Source: Actinomyces sp. oral taxon 414 (GTDB taxonomy: Bacteria > Actinomycetota > Actinomycetes > Actinomycetales > Actinomycetaceae). From it: DNA of 64,000 nucleotides. The position numbers and the translations under genes are program-made. Positions 53,966 through 62,256 of this stretch are shown here, piece by piece. The number at the start of each line of letters is the position of its first letter. Within the stretch, counting starts at the first letter, position 1. Location of the stretch: assembly GCF_001278845.1 (NCBI RefSeq), contig NZ_CP012590.1, forward strand, positions 868,001 through 932,000, given 5' to 3'. A model generated the notes under the pieces. The model saw only the letters and a program-made list of their open reading frames with translations. It was not told the origin of the DNA and did no database searches.

Positions 53966-53971
53966 GGCCCG

Positions 53972-55378
53972 GTGATCACTCCCGCAGCAACCGGTCCGAC
54001 GTCGTGGCACGCGTCCTCGGCGGCCGAGCCCGCCGTCGTCTCTGCCACCAACTACTCCGAGGTCGAGCTCGAACGCGGCTGCGCGGGCGCCGGGGGCACC
54101 GAACTGGAGCTGACCGACGACGGCGCTGCGCTGCGCCGCTCGATCCTGCCCGGCGGCGTGCGGGTGATCACCGAGTCCGTGCCGGGTCTGCGCTCGACGG
54201 GCCTGGGCATGTGGTTCGGCGTCGGCTCGCGCGACGAGGAGGCCGGTCAGGAGGGTTCCACCCACTTCCTGGAGCACCTGCTGTTCAAGGGCACCGCCAG
54301 GCGCGACGCCCGCGCCATCGCCGAGGCCTTCGACTTCATCGGCGGGGAGTCCAACGCCGCCACATCCAAGGAGCACACCTCCTACTACGCCCGGGTCCAG
54401 GGGCAGGACTGCCTGGAGGCCCTCGACGTGCTCGCCGACATGGTCACCTCCTCCCTCCTGGATCCCCGGGACGTGGAGACCGAGCGCGGCGTCATCATCT
54501 CCGAGCTGGCCGATGCGGCCGACGACCCGCTCGACGTCGCCCAGGAGGCCTTCGCCCGCGCGGCCTTCGGCGAGGGCACGCCGCTGGGCCGCCCCATCGG
54601 GGGCACGCCGGAGGCGGTGGCCGCCGTCCCGCGCGACGCCGTGTGGGACCACTACCGGCGCACCTACGACGCCGACTCGCTGGTCGTGGCGGCCGCGGGC
54701 GCCGTCGAGCACGAGGAGGTCTGCGAGCGAGTGGCCGCCGATCTGGAGGCGGCCGGCTGGGACGCGAGCGCCTCGGCCCGGCCGCGCGAGCGCCGCTTCG
54801 AGACCGTCGTCCCGGCGCCGTCGGCGATGACGGACGTCGAGATCGTGCGCGAGTGCGAGCAGTCGCACGTTTATCTCGCCTGCCCGGGCATCGGGGTGCG
54901 CGACGAGCGTCGCTGGCCCATGAGCGTGCTCACCACGATCCTGGGCGGGGGCATGTCCTCGCGCCTGTTCCAGGAGGTCCGCGAGAAGCGCGGCCTGGCC
55001 TACTCCACCTACGCCTTCGACTCGTCCTTCGCGGGCGCGGGGGCTTTCGGGCTCTACGCGGGCTGCGCGCCGCGCGACGTCGAGGAGGTGTGCGCGGTCA
55101 TGGTCGGGGAGTTCGAGCGGCTCGCGGCCGACGGCGTGAGCGAGCGCGAGCTGTGCCGGGCCCGCGGGCAGATCCGCGGGGCCATGGTGCTGGGCGGCGA
55201 GGACTCCCTGTCGCGCATGGGGCGGTTGGGGCGCGGGGAGGTCGTCACCGGGCGGCTGCGCTCCATGGAGGAGAACCTGCGGCTGCTCGACGCCGTGACC
55301 GCCGAGCAGGTGCGAGAGCTGGCCGCCTGGCTGGTGGGCCGCGAGCGCGTCCGCGTCCTCGTCGGCCCCAGGGCCTGA
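53972..55378 (+). CDS. M16-family zinc peptidase (processing-peptidase-like)
   Basis: The 468-residue protein carries the inverted zinc motif HFLEH (in STHFLEHLLFKGT), with the third ligand expected in the ERGVIISELADAADDP segment. The second, inactive M16 half has LTTILGGGMSSRLFQEVREKRGLAYS. It sits after pnp as in mycobacteria and streptomycetes. Cytoplasmic location is expected, as no signal peptide is seen, and the substrate is unknown. The GTG start is supported by the -10 box 6 nt upstream. Confidence 0.92.
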   Translation: MITPAATGPTSWHASSAAEPAVVSATNYSEVELERGCAGAGGTELELTDDGAALRRSILPGGVRVITESVPGLRSTGLGMWFGVGSRDEEAGQEGSTHFLEHLLFKGTARRDARAIAEAFDFIGGESNAATSKEHTSYYARVQGQDCLEALDVLADMVTSSLLDPRDVETERGVIISELADAADDPLDVAQEAFARAAFGEGTPLGRPIGGTPEAVAAVPRDAVWDHYRRTYDADSLVVAAAGAVEHEEVCERVAADLEAAGWDASASARPRERRFETVVPAPSAMTDVEIVRECEQSHVYLACPGIGVRDERRWPMSVLTTILGGGMSSRLFQEVREKRGLAYSTYAFDSSFAGAGAFGLYAGCAPRDVEEVCAVMVGEFERLAADGVSERELCRARGQIRGAMVLGGEDSLSRMGRLGRGEVVTGRLRSMEENLRLLDAVTAEQVRELAAWLVGRERVRVLVGPRA

Positions 55379-55480
55379 GCCGAGAATCGACGGCTTCCGA
55401 CGACCGACGGGGGCCGACGGCGCGCTGCAACGTGCAGTGCACCGTCGGCCCTGGTGCTACCGGTTCGCGCGGGCCTTCGG

Positions 55481-56383
55481 TCAGCGGCGCAGGCCGAAGG
55501 CGGCGCCGATGAGGCGGTCGAAGGCGCGGTCGGGCAGGATGCGGCGTGCGGCGATGAGGGGCCTGGCCATGAAGCCCACGGCGTAGCGGGTTCGGGGGCG
55601 GCGGGCGGTGACGATCTTTCCGATGGCGCGGGCGATGGCCTCGGGCGGGGAGTAGCGCCGCTGGTTCGACTCGCTGCGCATGGTGCCGGCCACGGCCCTG
55701 ATCTGGTCGGCGTAGGCGCTGCCCGAGGCGGTCGCCTCCAGGTGGTCGGCGGCGATCGCCCACCATGCGGTGCGGATGCAGCCGGGCTCGACCACGACGA
55801 CGTCGATGCCGAAGGGGCGCAGCTCCATGCGCAGGGCGTCGCTGAGGGCCTCGACGGCGTACTTGGTGGCGTGGTACCAGCCGCCCAGCGGCGTGGTCAG
55901 CCTCCCGCCGATGGAGGAGATGTTGATGATGGTGCCCGAGCCCTGGGCGCGCATGTGCGGGGCCACCAGCTGGGTGAGGCGGGCCAGGCCGAAGACGTTG
56001 ACCTCGAACTGGCGGCGGGCCTCGTCCATCGGGACGTCCTCGATGGCCCCGAAGGAGCCGTAGCCGGCGTTGTTGACCAGGACGTCGATGCGGCCGGTCT
56101 CCTCCAGGATGCGGTCGACGCCGGCGCTCATGGAGGCGTCGTCGGTGACGTCCATGGGCAGCGGGTGGATGCCGTCGGCGGCCAGGGCCCGGAGGCGGTC
56201 GGTGCGGCGGGCCGCGCCGTAGACGGTGTATCCCAGCGCTTGGAGCTTACGGGCGGTGTCCTGGCCGATGCCGGAGGAGGCGCCGGTGACGAGCGCGGTG
56301 CGGGTGGCGCCGTGGTCCGCGGAGCTCTCGGGGGAGTTCTCGGTGGAGGTGCCGGGGGTCTTGGTGGGCGCGGTGGTCGTCAT
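55481..56383 (-). CDS. Short-chain dehydrogenase/reductase
   Basis: The ATG with GAGGAAAAGG upstream gives 300 residues. A disordered N-terminus of about 25 residues precedes TALVTGASSGIGQDTA, the cofactor-binding TGxxxGIG. NNAGYGSFGAIEDV and the catalytic S-Y-K (ISSIGG, then WYHATKYAVEALS) are present. It is a classical SDR oxidoreductase of unknown substrate. It is divergent from a TetR gene over a 38-bp palindrome, so it is the likely target of that regulator. Confidence 0.92.
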   Translation of the reverse strand: MTTTAPTKTPGTSTENSPESSADHGATRTALVTGASSGIGQDTARKLQALGYTVYGAARRTDRLRALAADGIHPLPMDVTDDASMSAGVDRILEETGRIDVLVNNAGYGSFGAIEDVPMDEARRQFEVNVFGLARLTQLVAPHMRAQGSGTIINISSIGGRLTTPLGGWYHATKYAVEALSDALRMELRPFGIDVVVVEPGCIRTAWWAIAADHLEATASGSAYADQIRAVAGTMRSESNQRRYSPPEAIARAIGKIVTARRPRTRYAVGFMARPLIAARRILPDRAFDRLIGAAFGLRR

Positions 56384-56409
56384 CGTTCGGCCTTTTCCTC
56401 TCGCTAACA

Positions 56410-56447
56410 TGAATCGTCGTTCAGGTATCATCGTGAACGATGATTCA
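56410..56447. promoter_or_regulatory. Operator palindrome between SDR and TetR genes
   Basis: TGAATCGTCGTTCA (56410-56423) and TGAACGATGATTCA (56434-56447) are inverted copies with one mismatch and a 10-bp spacer. The region is AT-rich compared with its surroundings and lies between the two divergent starts. Binding by the adjacent TetR protein is inferred. Confidence 0.7.
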
Positions 56448-56504
56448 CCTTTGTGCAAGTGAGATACTCGGCACGGTGCGGAGCAGGACGGGGGGCGCGG
56501 GAGC

Positions 56505-57221
56505 ATGGCTCGGGCAACGGATAGTGCGGCTGGGCGGGGTCACTGCGGCGCGGCTGGGCGGGCGGCGACCACTGCGACGAAGACGGCGGCGACCGGGACG
56601 TCGCCGGGGCCGCCGTCGAGGCGCGCCGACGCGGTGCGCAACCGGGCCGGCATCCTCAAGGCCGCCAGGCGCCTGGTGACCGAGAGGGGGACCGACGTGG
56701 CCATGGGGGAGATCGCCCGGGCCTCCGGCGTCGCCGTCGGCACCCTCTACCGGCACTTCCCCAATAAGGCGGATCTGCTCGCCGCCGTCGTCACCCAGTA
56801 CGTCGAGGTCCTGGCCGAGGACGCCCAGGACGCCTGGGCGCGCGTCGAGGCCGGTCGGGCCGACGCCGCCCAGGAGCTCCTGGAGTTCCTGGAGCGGGCC
56901 CTGGAGATGATCTCCAGGAGCCATGCCGCCAAGGCCGTCGCTCAGGTGCTGGGCGCGCAGGTGGAGTACTCCGAGCCGGAGACCCGCGCCACCGAGGCGC
57001 TGGAGCGCCTCATCGAGGCGGGGCGGGCGAGCGGGCGACTGCGGGACGACCTCGCCGTCTCCGACCTCTACATCCTCATGGTCTTCTACCCCGGAGACGG
57101 CCCGGCCGAGGTCCGCCGGCGCTGGCTGGAGCTCATCCGCCCCGGCCTGCTGGGAGCGGGCGCGCAGAAGGAGCGAACGTGCGAGGAGGGCGCGTCCCGG
57201 TCGACGTCCGACGGGGTTTGA
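56505..57221 (+). CDS. TetR-family transcriptional regulator
   Basis: The 238-residue protein has an unusually long Ala/Thr/Gly N-terminal extension (about 40 residues). The helix-turn-helix follows: ILKAARRLVTERGTDVAMGEI and ASGVAVGTLYRHFPNKADLL. The C-terminal domain has the TetR_C form with a helical bundle. A downstream start is possible, since the extension is not conserved-looking and no ribosome binding site was found. Control of the divergent SDR gene is expected. Confidence 0.88.
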   Translation: MARATDSAAGRGHCGAAGRAATTATKTAATGTSPGPPSRRADAVRNRAGILKAARRLVTERGTDVAMGEIARASGVAVGTLYRHFPNKADLLAAVVTQYVEVLAEDAQDAWARVEAGRADAAQELLEFLERALEMISRSHAAKAVAQVLGAQVEYSEPETRATEALERLIEAGRASGRLRDDLAVSDLYILMVFYPGDGPAEVRRRWLELIRPGLLGAGAQKERTCEEGASRSTSDGV

Positions 57222-57318
57222 CGGACGGGCTGCGCCTCGCGGCGGGCGGGGGAGTGGCAGCGCACGAGGAATCGGCCCGCTACCGCTCGCGCTCCGCCCC
57301 ATGGAGCGGGGGAGTCGT

Positions 57319-57324
57319 TAGGGT
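57319..57324 (+). promoter_or_regulatory. -10 box TAGGGT, probable leaderless promoter of dapB
   Basis: TAGGGT ends 7 nt before the ATG at 57332. Confidence 0.5.
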
Positions 57325-57331
57325 GGGGGCC

Positions 57332-58084
57332 ATGACGATTCGCGTAGCTGTTGTAGGCGCCGCCGGGCGCATGGGATCGACCGTCTGCCAGGCGGTTCAG
57401 GACGCCGAGGGCCTGGAGCTCGTCGCCCGCCTCGACGTGGGGGACCGGATCGTGCCCGCCACCCTGGGGGGCGCGCAGGTCGCCGTCGACTTCACCGTTC
57501 CGGACGTGACCGAGGCCAATGTCCACGCCCTCATCGAGGCCGGCGTCGACGCCGTCGTGGGCACCACCGGCTGGACCGAGGAGTCCTACGCCCGCGTCGC
57601 CGAGCACCTGGCGCGCCCCGAGGCCGCCGGGCGCGCCGTCCTCATCGCCCCGAACTTCGCCCTGTCCGCCGTGCTCGCCATGGGATTCGCGGCCCGGGCG
57701 GCCCGCTACTTCGAGTCGGTGGAGGTCATCGAGCTCCACCACCCCGACAAGGTCGACGCCCCCTCGGGCACGGCGGCGGCCACGGCCAGGGCCGTCGCGG
57801 CGGCCCGCGCCGAGGCGGGGCTGGGCGTGAGCCCGGACGCCACGCGGACCGACCCGCTCGGCGCGCGGGGCGCGGTCGTCGACGGCGTCCACGTCCACGC
57901 CGTGCGGCTGCGCGGGCTCACCGCCCACGAGGAGGTCGTGCTGGGCAACTCCGGCGAGCAGCTCACCATCCGCACGGACTGCTTCGACCGCTCCAGCTTC
58001 ATGCCCGGCGTCATCCTCGCCGTGCGCGAGGTGGGCGCACGGCCGGGGCTGACGATCGGCCTGGACCGGCTGCTCGACCTGTGA
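57332..58084 (+). CDS. dapB: 4-hydroxy-tetrahydrodipicolinate reductase
   Basis: The 250-residue enzyme has the nucleotide-binding VVGAAGRMGSTVCQAV, VDFTVPDV, GTTGWTEE, APNFALSAVLAM, and the active-site ELHHPDKVDAPSGTA with the catalytic His and Lys. It reduces the DapA product on the lysine/diaminopimelate path. The start is supported by the TAGGGT box. A dapA gene lies 4.2 kb downstream beyond a block of IS remnants, whereas in relatives the two are close. Confidence 0.96.
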   Translation: MTIRVAVVGAAGRMGSTVCQAVQDAEGLELVARLDVGDRIVPATLGGAQVAVDFTVPDVTEANVHALIEAGVDAVVGTTGWTEESYARVAEHLARPEAAGRAVLIAPNFALSAVLAMGFAARAARYFESVEVIELHHPDKVDAPSGTAAATARAVAAARAEAGLGVSPDATRTDPLGARGAVVDGVHVHAVRLRGLTAHEEVVLGNSGEQLTIRTDCFDRSSFMPGVILAVREVGARPGLTIGLDRLLDL

Positions 58085-58252
58085 GCCCGGCCAGCGCCGT
58101 CCCCGGCCGGGTGCGGTCGGGGACCGGTGGCCGGGCCGCGGCTCCCGGGACCTTGCCGGATTGCCTCGGAATGTCCCATAAGGCCCACGAGCCCCATGCG
58201 CCTCATCGGGGTCGGGATCCGAGGATGCTCGTTCAATCTACCGGAGGGTCGG

Positions 58253-58417
58253 TTGTCCAAATCTGTTGCAAAGACCCGGATCGGGCCGGAGCGCCGGAAG
58301 AGAATCGTTGATATTCCGGGCTTTTATTCTCGGCCGATCCGGTCGCGGGGCGCCTTTGCAACAGATTTGGACACGCCCCGCCCCGGACCGTCCCAGGAGC
58401 CCCACCCGCACCACCCC
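58253..58417 (-). repeat. TIR122 element, copy 3 (inverted orientation)
   Basis: The core spans 58253-58374 with ends TTGTCCAAATCTGTTGCAAAG and CTTTGCAACAGATTTGGACA, fully complementary in the TTG/CAA variant. The one-sided flank to the right (CCCGCCCCGGACCGTCCCAG) is the complement of the left flank of copy 1. Confidence 0.88.
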
Positions 58418-58424
58418 GCGCCCG

Positions 58425-58515
58425 TCAGCAGCCTGCGGGCCGACTCGTCCCCGCGCACGGCTCACACCAGCAGGACGCGGGCGCCGTCGGCGCGGGCGTG
58501 GCCGGCGGCCGGATC
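58425..58515 (-). pseudogene. GNAT acetyltransferase C-terminal fragment
   Basis: The reverse strand reads AGHARADGARVLLV, then a stop, then AVRGDESAR. This matches ADHARADGARVLLVWAVRGDESVR of the intact gene at 61278-61910, with a stop in place of Trp. About 90 bp are preserved. It is a partial duplication left next to TIR122 copy 3. Confidence 0.75.
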
Positions 58516-58579
58516 GAACCGGCTGCGGTAGTCGATCTCCTGCAGGCGGCCCGGGACCTCGCGCTCGGCGTCGGCGTCC

Positions 58580-58777
58580 GTGGCGGTAGCGGGTGGGCGT
58601 AGCGGCGCACCCCGCCTGATCGGATCCGTCCTGCTCGAACAGCACGAGGAGTGGCAGTACGGCGAACGCCGATATCTCTCCCAGACCTCACTGCAGCGCC
58701 TGACCGACATGCTCCACACCGACAACAGCACTGGCGGCGCCGGCAGTCATCCCGCCCCGCCCGCCATCACCACCTGA
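58580..58777 (+). pseudogene. IS256-family (mutator-type) transposase, C-terminal fragment
   Basis: The stretch LIGSVLLEQHEEWQYGERRYLS and the tail LQRLTDMLHT, read in two pieces here, correspond to the C-terminal end of IS256-family transposases (VLxEQxxEW..RRY). The upstream catalytic part is absent. The region downstream (58778-58830) may be the old right end of that IS. Confidence 0.6.
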
Positions 58778-58910
58778 CCGGAAGAACACCACACCAAAAG
58801 ACTTGACCGAACCCGACCGCGGCCCGTGTCGCCGAGGACCCCGGGCGGCAGAATGACCGGGGAAGCGCTTGTCCCAACTAGACGGAATGGTGCGGTGACA
58901 CTGCGGGGGA

Positions 58911-60026
58911 TCATCCCACCCGCAGTGTCACCTTCACCAAACCATGTACCGCTGCAAGCCGCGCGGCTGCATCCTCCAGCACCTTGGACGGCGGCGCCTG
59001 CTCACCTGGAAACAGGGTGACGATAAGATACCCGTCATTCATCTCCCAGACGCCGGTGATCCGCCCACCCTGGGTCAGGACGGGAGCGATCCAACCCGCA
59101 GCCTTGCTCACCCGCGAGCGATGCTTGTTCGCCAGCATGTGAGTGTCCTTAGTCCCAGGACCAAGGACGAACTGGTCGAACGCTCCTAGGAGGTGAGTAG
59201 CGCGGCTGGGCTGGGTGGCCGCGAGCTCGTCCTCATGCTCGGCGAGCAGATATCGTGTCTCATCCTTCACCCGCACCTCGACGATTTGCTCGCCAAGACT
59301 GGCGAACCAGCTCTTGAGCGTTGACTTCTTGTTGCTGTTGCGAGAAAGCCATGCGTCAAAGGTTTCAGGGGACGCTGGACCATAGGCGGAGAGGTATCGT
59401 TTAATGACAGCCGGTGCTGCCTCCGCAGGATCGGGTAGCCCATTCCAGTTCTTCAGAAAACTGGCAGGGTTAGTGAATGTGACCTTCGAAGAACGGCTCG
59501 GGCCATAGCACAAGACGCCCTGCCATGCGAGAGGCTTGAGCAGAGCACCCCACCCGGAACGCAGTTGTTCTTCCATCCCCTTGAACCGTTTGTCCTGAAC
59601 CAGTTCGCTCACCAGTTCATCGCGAGACAGCACTTGACCGTCGAGGAGGTCAGCGACAGACTCCGTCAGTTGCTCGATCTCCTCTGGCGTGGCGCCGAAG
59701 TGCCGCGACCAGGCGGGCTTGGTCCACGTACGAGCGCCGGCTAGCAGCGATAGGTACTCCGCTACGTCTGCAGACCGCATCGCGTGCAGCGTTCCGCGCA
59801 TCGCCCAAGTCTTGACAAGCGAGCGGTCGGAGTACGCGCGCTTGACCCCTTCAGGTCGCGGGTTGCGTTGTCGTAAGGCGATAGCGGTCTCAGCAGCGGA
59901 AGCCACCTGCGCCTGCGCACCGCAGAGCCGTCCGACGATCTCAACAGGACCTGTGTCCGTCAACGGTTCCAGGTACTGCCTGTGCAGCCTCCATGCGAGC
60001 ACCTGTTCGGCGGAAACCTCGATCAA
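58911..60026 (-). CDS. Winged-helix DNA-binding domain protein (HTH_42 family)
   Basis: The 371-residue protein fits the winged-helix family also called DUF1006/HTH_42. It has VLAWRLHRQYL at the N-terminus, LVKTWAMRGTLHAMRSAD, GLPDPAEAAPAVIKRYLSAYGPASPETFDAWL in pieces, and LLGAFDQFVLGPG with a C-terminal beta-rich part. Some members protect against or repair DNA cross-links (AlkX/YcaQ group), but this one cannot be assigned. Its GC content is clearly lower than the surroundings and it sits among IS remnants, so recent transfer is likely. The 5' flank has no clear ribosome binding site. Confidence 0.82.
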   Translation of the reverse strand: MIEVSAEQVLAWRLHRQYLEPLTDTGPVEIVGRLCGAQAQVASAAETAIALRQRNPRPEGVKRAYSDRSLVKTWAMRGTLHAMRSADVAEYLSLLAGARTWTKPAWSRHFGATPEEIEQLTESVADLLDGQVLSRDELVSELVQDKRFKGMEEQLRSGWGALLKPLAWQGVLCYGPSRSSKVTFTNPASFLKNWNGLPDPAEAAPAVIKRYLSAYGPASPETFDAWLSRNSNKKSTLKSWFASLGEQIVEVRVKDETRYLLAEHEDELAATQPSRATHLLGAFDQFVLGPGTKDTHMLANKHRSRVSKAAGWIAPVLTQGGRITGVWEMNDGYLIVTLFPGEQAPPSKVLEDAAARLAAVHGLVKVTLRVG

Positions 60027-60109
60027 CGTCGTCCCCTCTCGGCGTTACCGTCAGATTCTAAGCCTATTCGGGGACCTTCGCAATTCAGGCTATTCGCAGT
60101 CGAGGGTGT

Positions 60110-61000
60110 GGTCGGGGTCTGAATCCGCCGGTTTCGAGCAGCGCCGCTCCCGGTGAGAAAGGCTCAGTGATCTGGCGATGCAGTTGGTGAAGTTTCTAAA
60201 TCCGAGTGCTGAGCCGCACAGGTGCTCGAGTCGGCCGTTGATCGCCTCGGTCGGTCCGTTGGATGCGCCGGACCGGTCGAAGCGGGCCGGCGCGTCGACG
60301 GCCCGCTTCTTGGGCGTCCTGCCCGGGGTGATGATCTCGGCCGGCGACTTGGGCGCTCCGCTGCTGATCGAGTTATCGGCTTGACCATCGATGCGCGTCC
60401 CCGGCGGCGATCGGCGTGCCGGTGGGCCGCGATCATCCGCTGGTGGATCGACCATGTCATCTCGACCTCGATGCGGGCGGGGCGGCGAACAGCGCCTCGA
60501 GCCGGTTCTGCTGCTTCTCGGTGAGGGGATCTGCACCGATGCGCAGGGTCCGCCGCGCTCGGTGCGTCTCCGCGCGTGCTCGTCCACGCCGATCGCGGTG
60601 ACGCCGTCGAACTGGTCGGGGTGATCGATCAGCGCCCGCTTCCCCTCGGCCAGGACCGCGTCATTCGCCGTATGCCACGCGACCCCGGGGCCCTCGGCTC
60701 GGCCGCGCGGCCGGCGTCTTGACGTCATGCGCGCCCGCAGCCGGTGCGCCGGTGACGGCGCCGGGCCGCCTCCGGCGCGGCCGGCCGCCACCCGAACGGC
60801 TCGTGCGCCGGCCTCCGGATCGCACTGTCACGCGGCGCGCCCTCACGGCCGCACCGGCGACGCCACCGGCCGGGACCGACGACACGGCGAGCCGGCACCG
60901 CGCGGTCGGGTCCGAGCCGCCGCCCCGCGACCTCAGGGCCAGGCCCGTCAAGCCGACGCAACGCGGTCGGGTCAGGGCGGGCGAAGATGACGTCGGGCAT
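60110..61000 (-). pseudogene. ISL3-family transposase, degenerate
   Basis: The reverse strand starts MPDVIFARPDPTALRRLDG, then a zinc-ribbon remnant (RRRCGREGAPRDSAIRRPAHEPFGW), then in another frame AWHTANDAVLAEGKRALI and IGVDEHARRR with the first catalytic Asp-Glu. A large central part is missing. The end FDRSGASNGPTEAINGRLEH and GFRNFTNCIARS is typical of ISL3 transposases. Frame breaks and the deletion make it inactive. Confidence 0.78.
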
Positions 61001-61048
61001 GTCGAGGCCCCGCGGATGGACGGCGTCAGAACCCCCACCCCCGGGAGA

Positions 61049-61136
61049 CCCCGACTCCCACACTGGGAACGACGCGGAATTCCTTGCCGTCCTCAATGGG
61101 CCAGCCAGCCCCGACCCCCACACTGGGAACGACGCG
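61049..61136. repeat. 28-bp direct repeat, period 60 bp
   Basis: CCCCGACyCCCACACTGGGAACGACGCG in two copies differing at one base, inside the right end of the ISL3 remnant. The remaining 61157-61277 has no feature. Confidence 0.7.
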
Positions 61137-61277
61137 CCGGCCCCGACCACACCCTCAAACACGAAGAACCCGGAAACCCACTCGCAAACACGCGGACAGG
61201 ACGCCGCCGGCCGACCCTGCACCCACATGCCGACCCGGTCGGGATTCTGGACCGCCCCGACGATGAAATCTTGAGGC

Positions 61278-61910
61278 TTACAGTGCTGCGCCCCAGCACT
61301 CCTCGGTGACGCCCCGGCCCACGGGCAGTTCGCGGCGCGAAGGCGTGAGCTCCAGCCCCGCGCCCGCCAGCAGCCCGCGGACCGACTCGTCCCCGCGAAC
61401 GGCCCACACCAGCAGGACGCGGGCGCCGTCGGCGCGGGCGTGGTCGGCGGCCGCCGCGAGCAGGCGCGAGCCGTGCCCGGAGCGCTGACGGGTCGGATCG
61501 ACGCCGAGGGCCGTGATCTCGACCGCCGATTCCGGCTCGGCGCCGGGATCCCCCTGCGCCAGCCCCTGGGTGGGGGCCAGGCCGAGGAGCCCGACCACCT
61601 CGCCGCCCTCGGTCGCCACCAGCACGCGGTGGCGGGGCGAGGGCGGGGCCAGCACCGCCCGCTCCCACCCGGCGGCGAGCACGGGCGCGGCGATCATGGC
61701 GACGACGCCGGCGGGCAGTGGCGCGCCGTCGTGGGCCGCGGCGTGGGCGACGCGCAGGGAGGCCAGCATCGACGCGGCGTGCACGCGCCCAATCGCCTCC
61801 AGGTCGTTTCCCGTCGCCTCGCGCACGAACCCGCCCGCCCCGGCGGGCGGATCGGCGGGCCGGCCGGCCTCGAAGGCGGTGGGGCGGGTGGGCGCATCGC
61901 GGTCTGCCAT
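61278..61910 (-). CDS. GNAT-family N-acetyltransferase
   Basis: The ATG at 61910 gives 210 residues. The GNAT core has FVREATGNDLEAIGRVHAAS, RVLVATEGGEVVGLLGLAPT, and the acetyl-CoA loop LGVDPTRQRSGHGSRLLAAAADHARADGA (seen in parts), with the pyrophosphate-binding RxxGxG as R-Q-R-S-G-H-G. The substrate is unknown. The start is supported by a TAGGCT box 7 nt upstream. A fragment of this gene is duplicated at 58425-58515. Confidence 0.85.
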   Translation of the reverse strand: MADRDAPTRPTAFEAGRPADPPAGAGGFVREATGNDLEAIGRVHAASMLASLRVAHAAAHDGAPLPAGVVAMIAAPVLAAGWERAVLAPPSPRHRVLVATEGGEVVGLLGLAPTQGLAQGDPGAEPESAVEITALGVDPTRQRSGHGSRLLAAAADHARADGARVLLVWAVRGDESVRGLLAGAGLELTPSRRELPVGRGVTEECWGAAL

Positions 61911-61917
61911 GGGAGCG

Positions 61918-61923
61918 AGCCTA
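61918..61923 (-). promoter_or_regulatory. -10 box TAGGCT, probable leaderless promoter of the GNAT gene
   Basis: On the reverse strand TAGGCT ends 7 nt before the ATG. Confidence 0.5.
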
Positions 61924-61926
61924 ACG

Positions 61927-62076
61927 GCCCGCCGGCTGGCGGCACGCCGCGGCATCCCGGCGCCCGTCGGCGCCGCCGGGCTCATGCAGCTGGTCCAGGC
62001 CCACGCCCAGGGCCTCGGCCGGAAGGACGCCAACGCCGTCTACAAGACGGTCCGCGCGCGCGACGAGCGCCGCTGA
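61927..62076 (+). pseudogene. C-terminal fragment resembling a 3-hydroxyisobutyrate/6-phosphogluconate dehydrogenase-type protein
   Basis: The forward strand encodes RGIPAPVGAAGLMQLVQAHAQ and LGRKDANAVYKTV before a stop. This resembles the last 45 residues of NAD-dependent beta-hydroxyacid dehydrogenases. No start or Rossmann domain precedes it, because the GNAT promoter lies immediately upstream. It is probably the tail of a deleted gene. Confidence 0.4.
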
Positions 62077-62134
62077 CGCCGCGGGCGGGGCGTCGGAGCC
62101 CGGGCGCCGTTGAGGCCGCGCCCGCACCGCAGCC

Positions 62135-62240
62135 GCCCCGCCGGGCACACCGGGCCCGCAATCGGCCCGCCGTACCCGCCCCGCCGGGCGCACCGGGCCC
62201 GCAATCGGCCCGCCGTACCCGCCCCGCCGGGCGCGCCGCG
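62135..62240. repeat. 43-bp tandem repeat, about 2.5 copies, before dapA
   Basis: Units at 62135-62177 and 62178-62220 differ at one or two bases; a third is cut off by the dapA promoter. Each contains CACCGGGCCCGCAATCGGCC. Confidence 0.85.
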
Positions 62241-62244
62241 CCGG

Positions 62245-62250
62245 TAGGCT
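62245..62250 (+). promoter_or_regulatory. -10 box TAGGCT, probable leaderless promoter of dapA
   Basis: TAGGCT ends 6 nt before the ATG at 62257, directly after the tandem repeat. Confidence 0.5.
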
Positions 62251-62256
62251 GACTCC

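Larger units (their letters stand above)
58085..58910. other. Intergenic region with repeat and gene remnants
   Basis: This gap after dapB has no intact gene. It holds TIR122 copy 3, a fragment matching the C-terminus of the GNAT gene at 61278, the C-terminal piece of an IS256-family transposase, and about 130 bp in which nothing was recognised. Confidence 0.7.
60102..61156. mobile_element. ISL3-family insertion sequence, internally deleted, 16-bp terminal inverted repeats
   Basis: GAGGGTGTGGTCGGGG (60102-60117) is exactly repeated in inverse at 61141-61156. The 1055 bp between include both ends of an ISL3-type transposase but lack much of its middle. A 28-bp direct repeat near the right end (61049-61076 and 61109-61136) may be part of the original end. 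No 8-bp target duplication is visible. Confidence 0.78.

Noticed and set aside
60719..61309. Forward-strand open frame of 196 codons
   Set aside because: It lies antisense to the recognisable ISL3 transposase remnant and has no motif.
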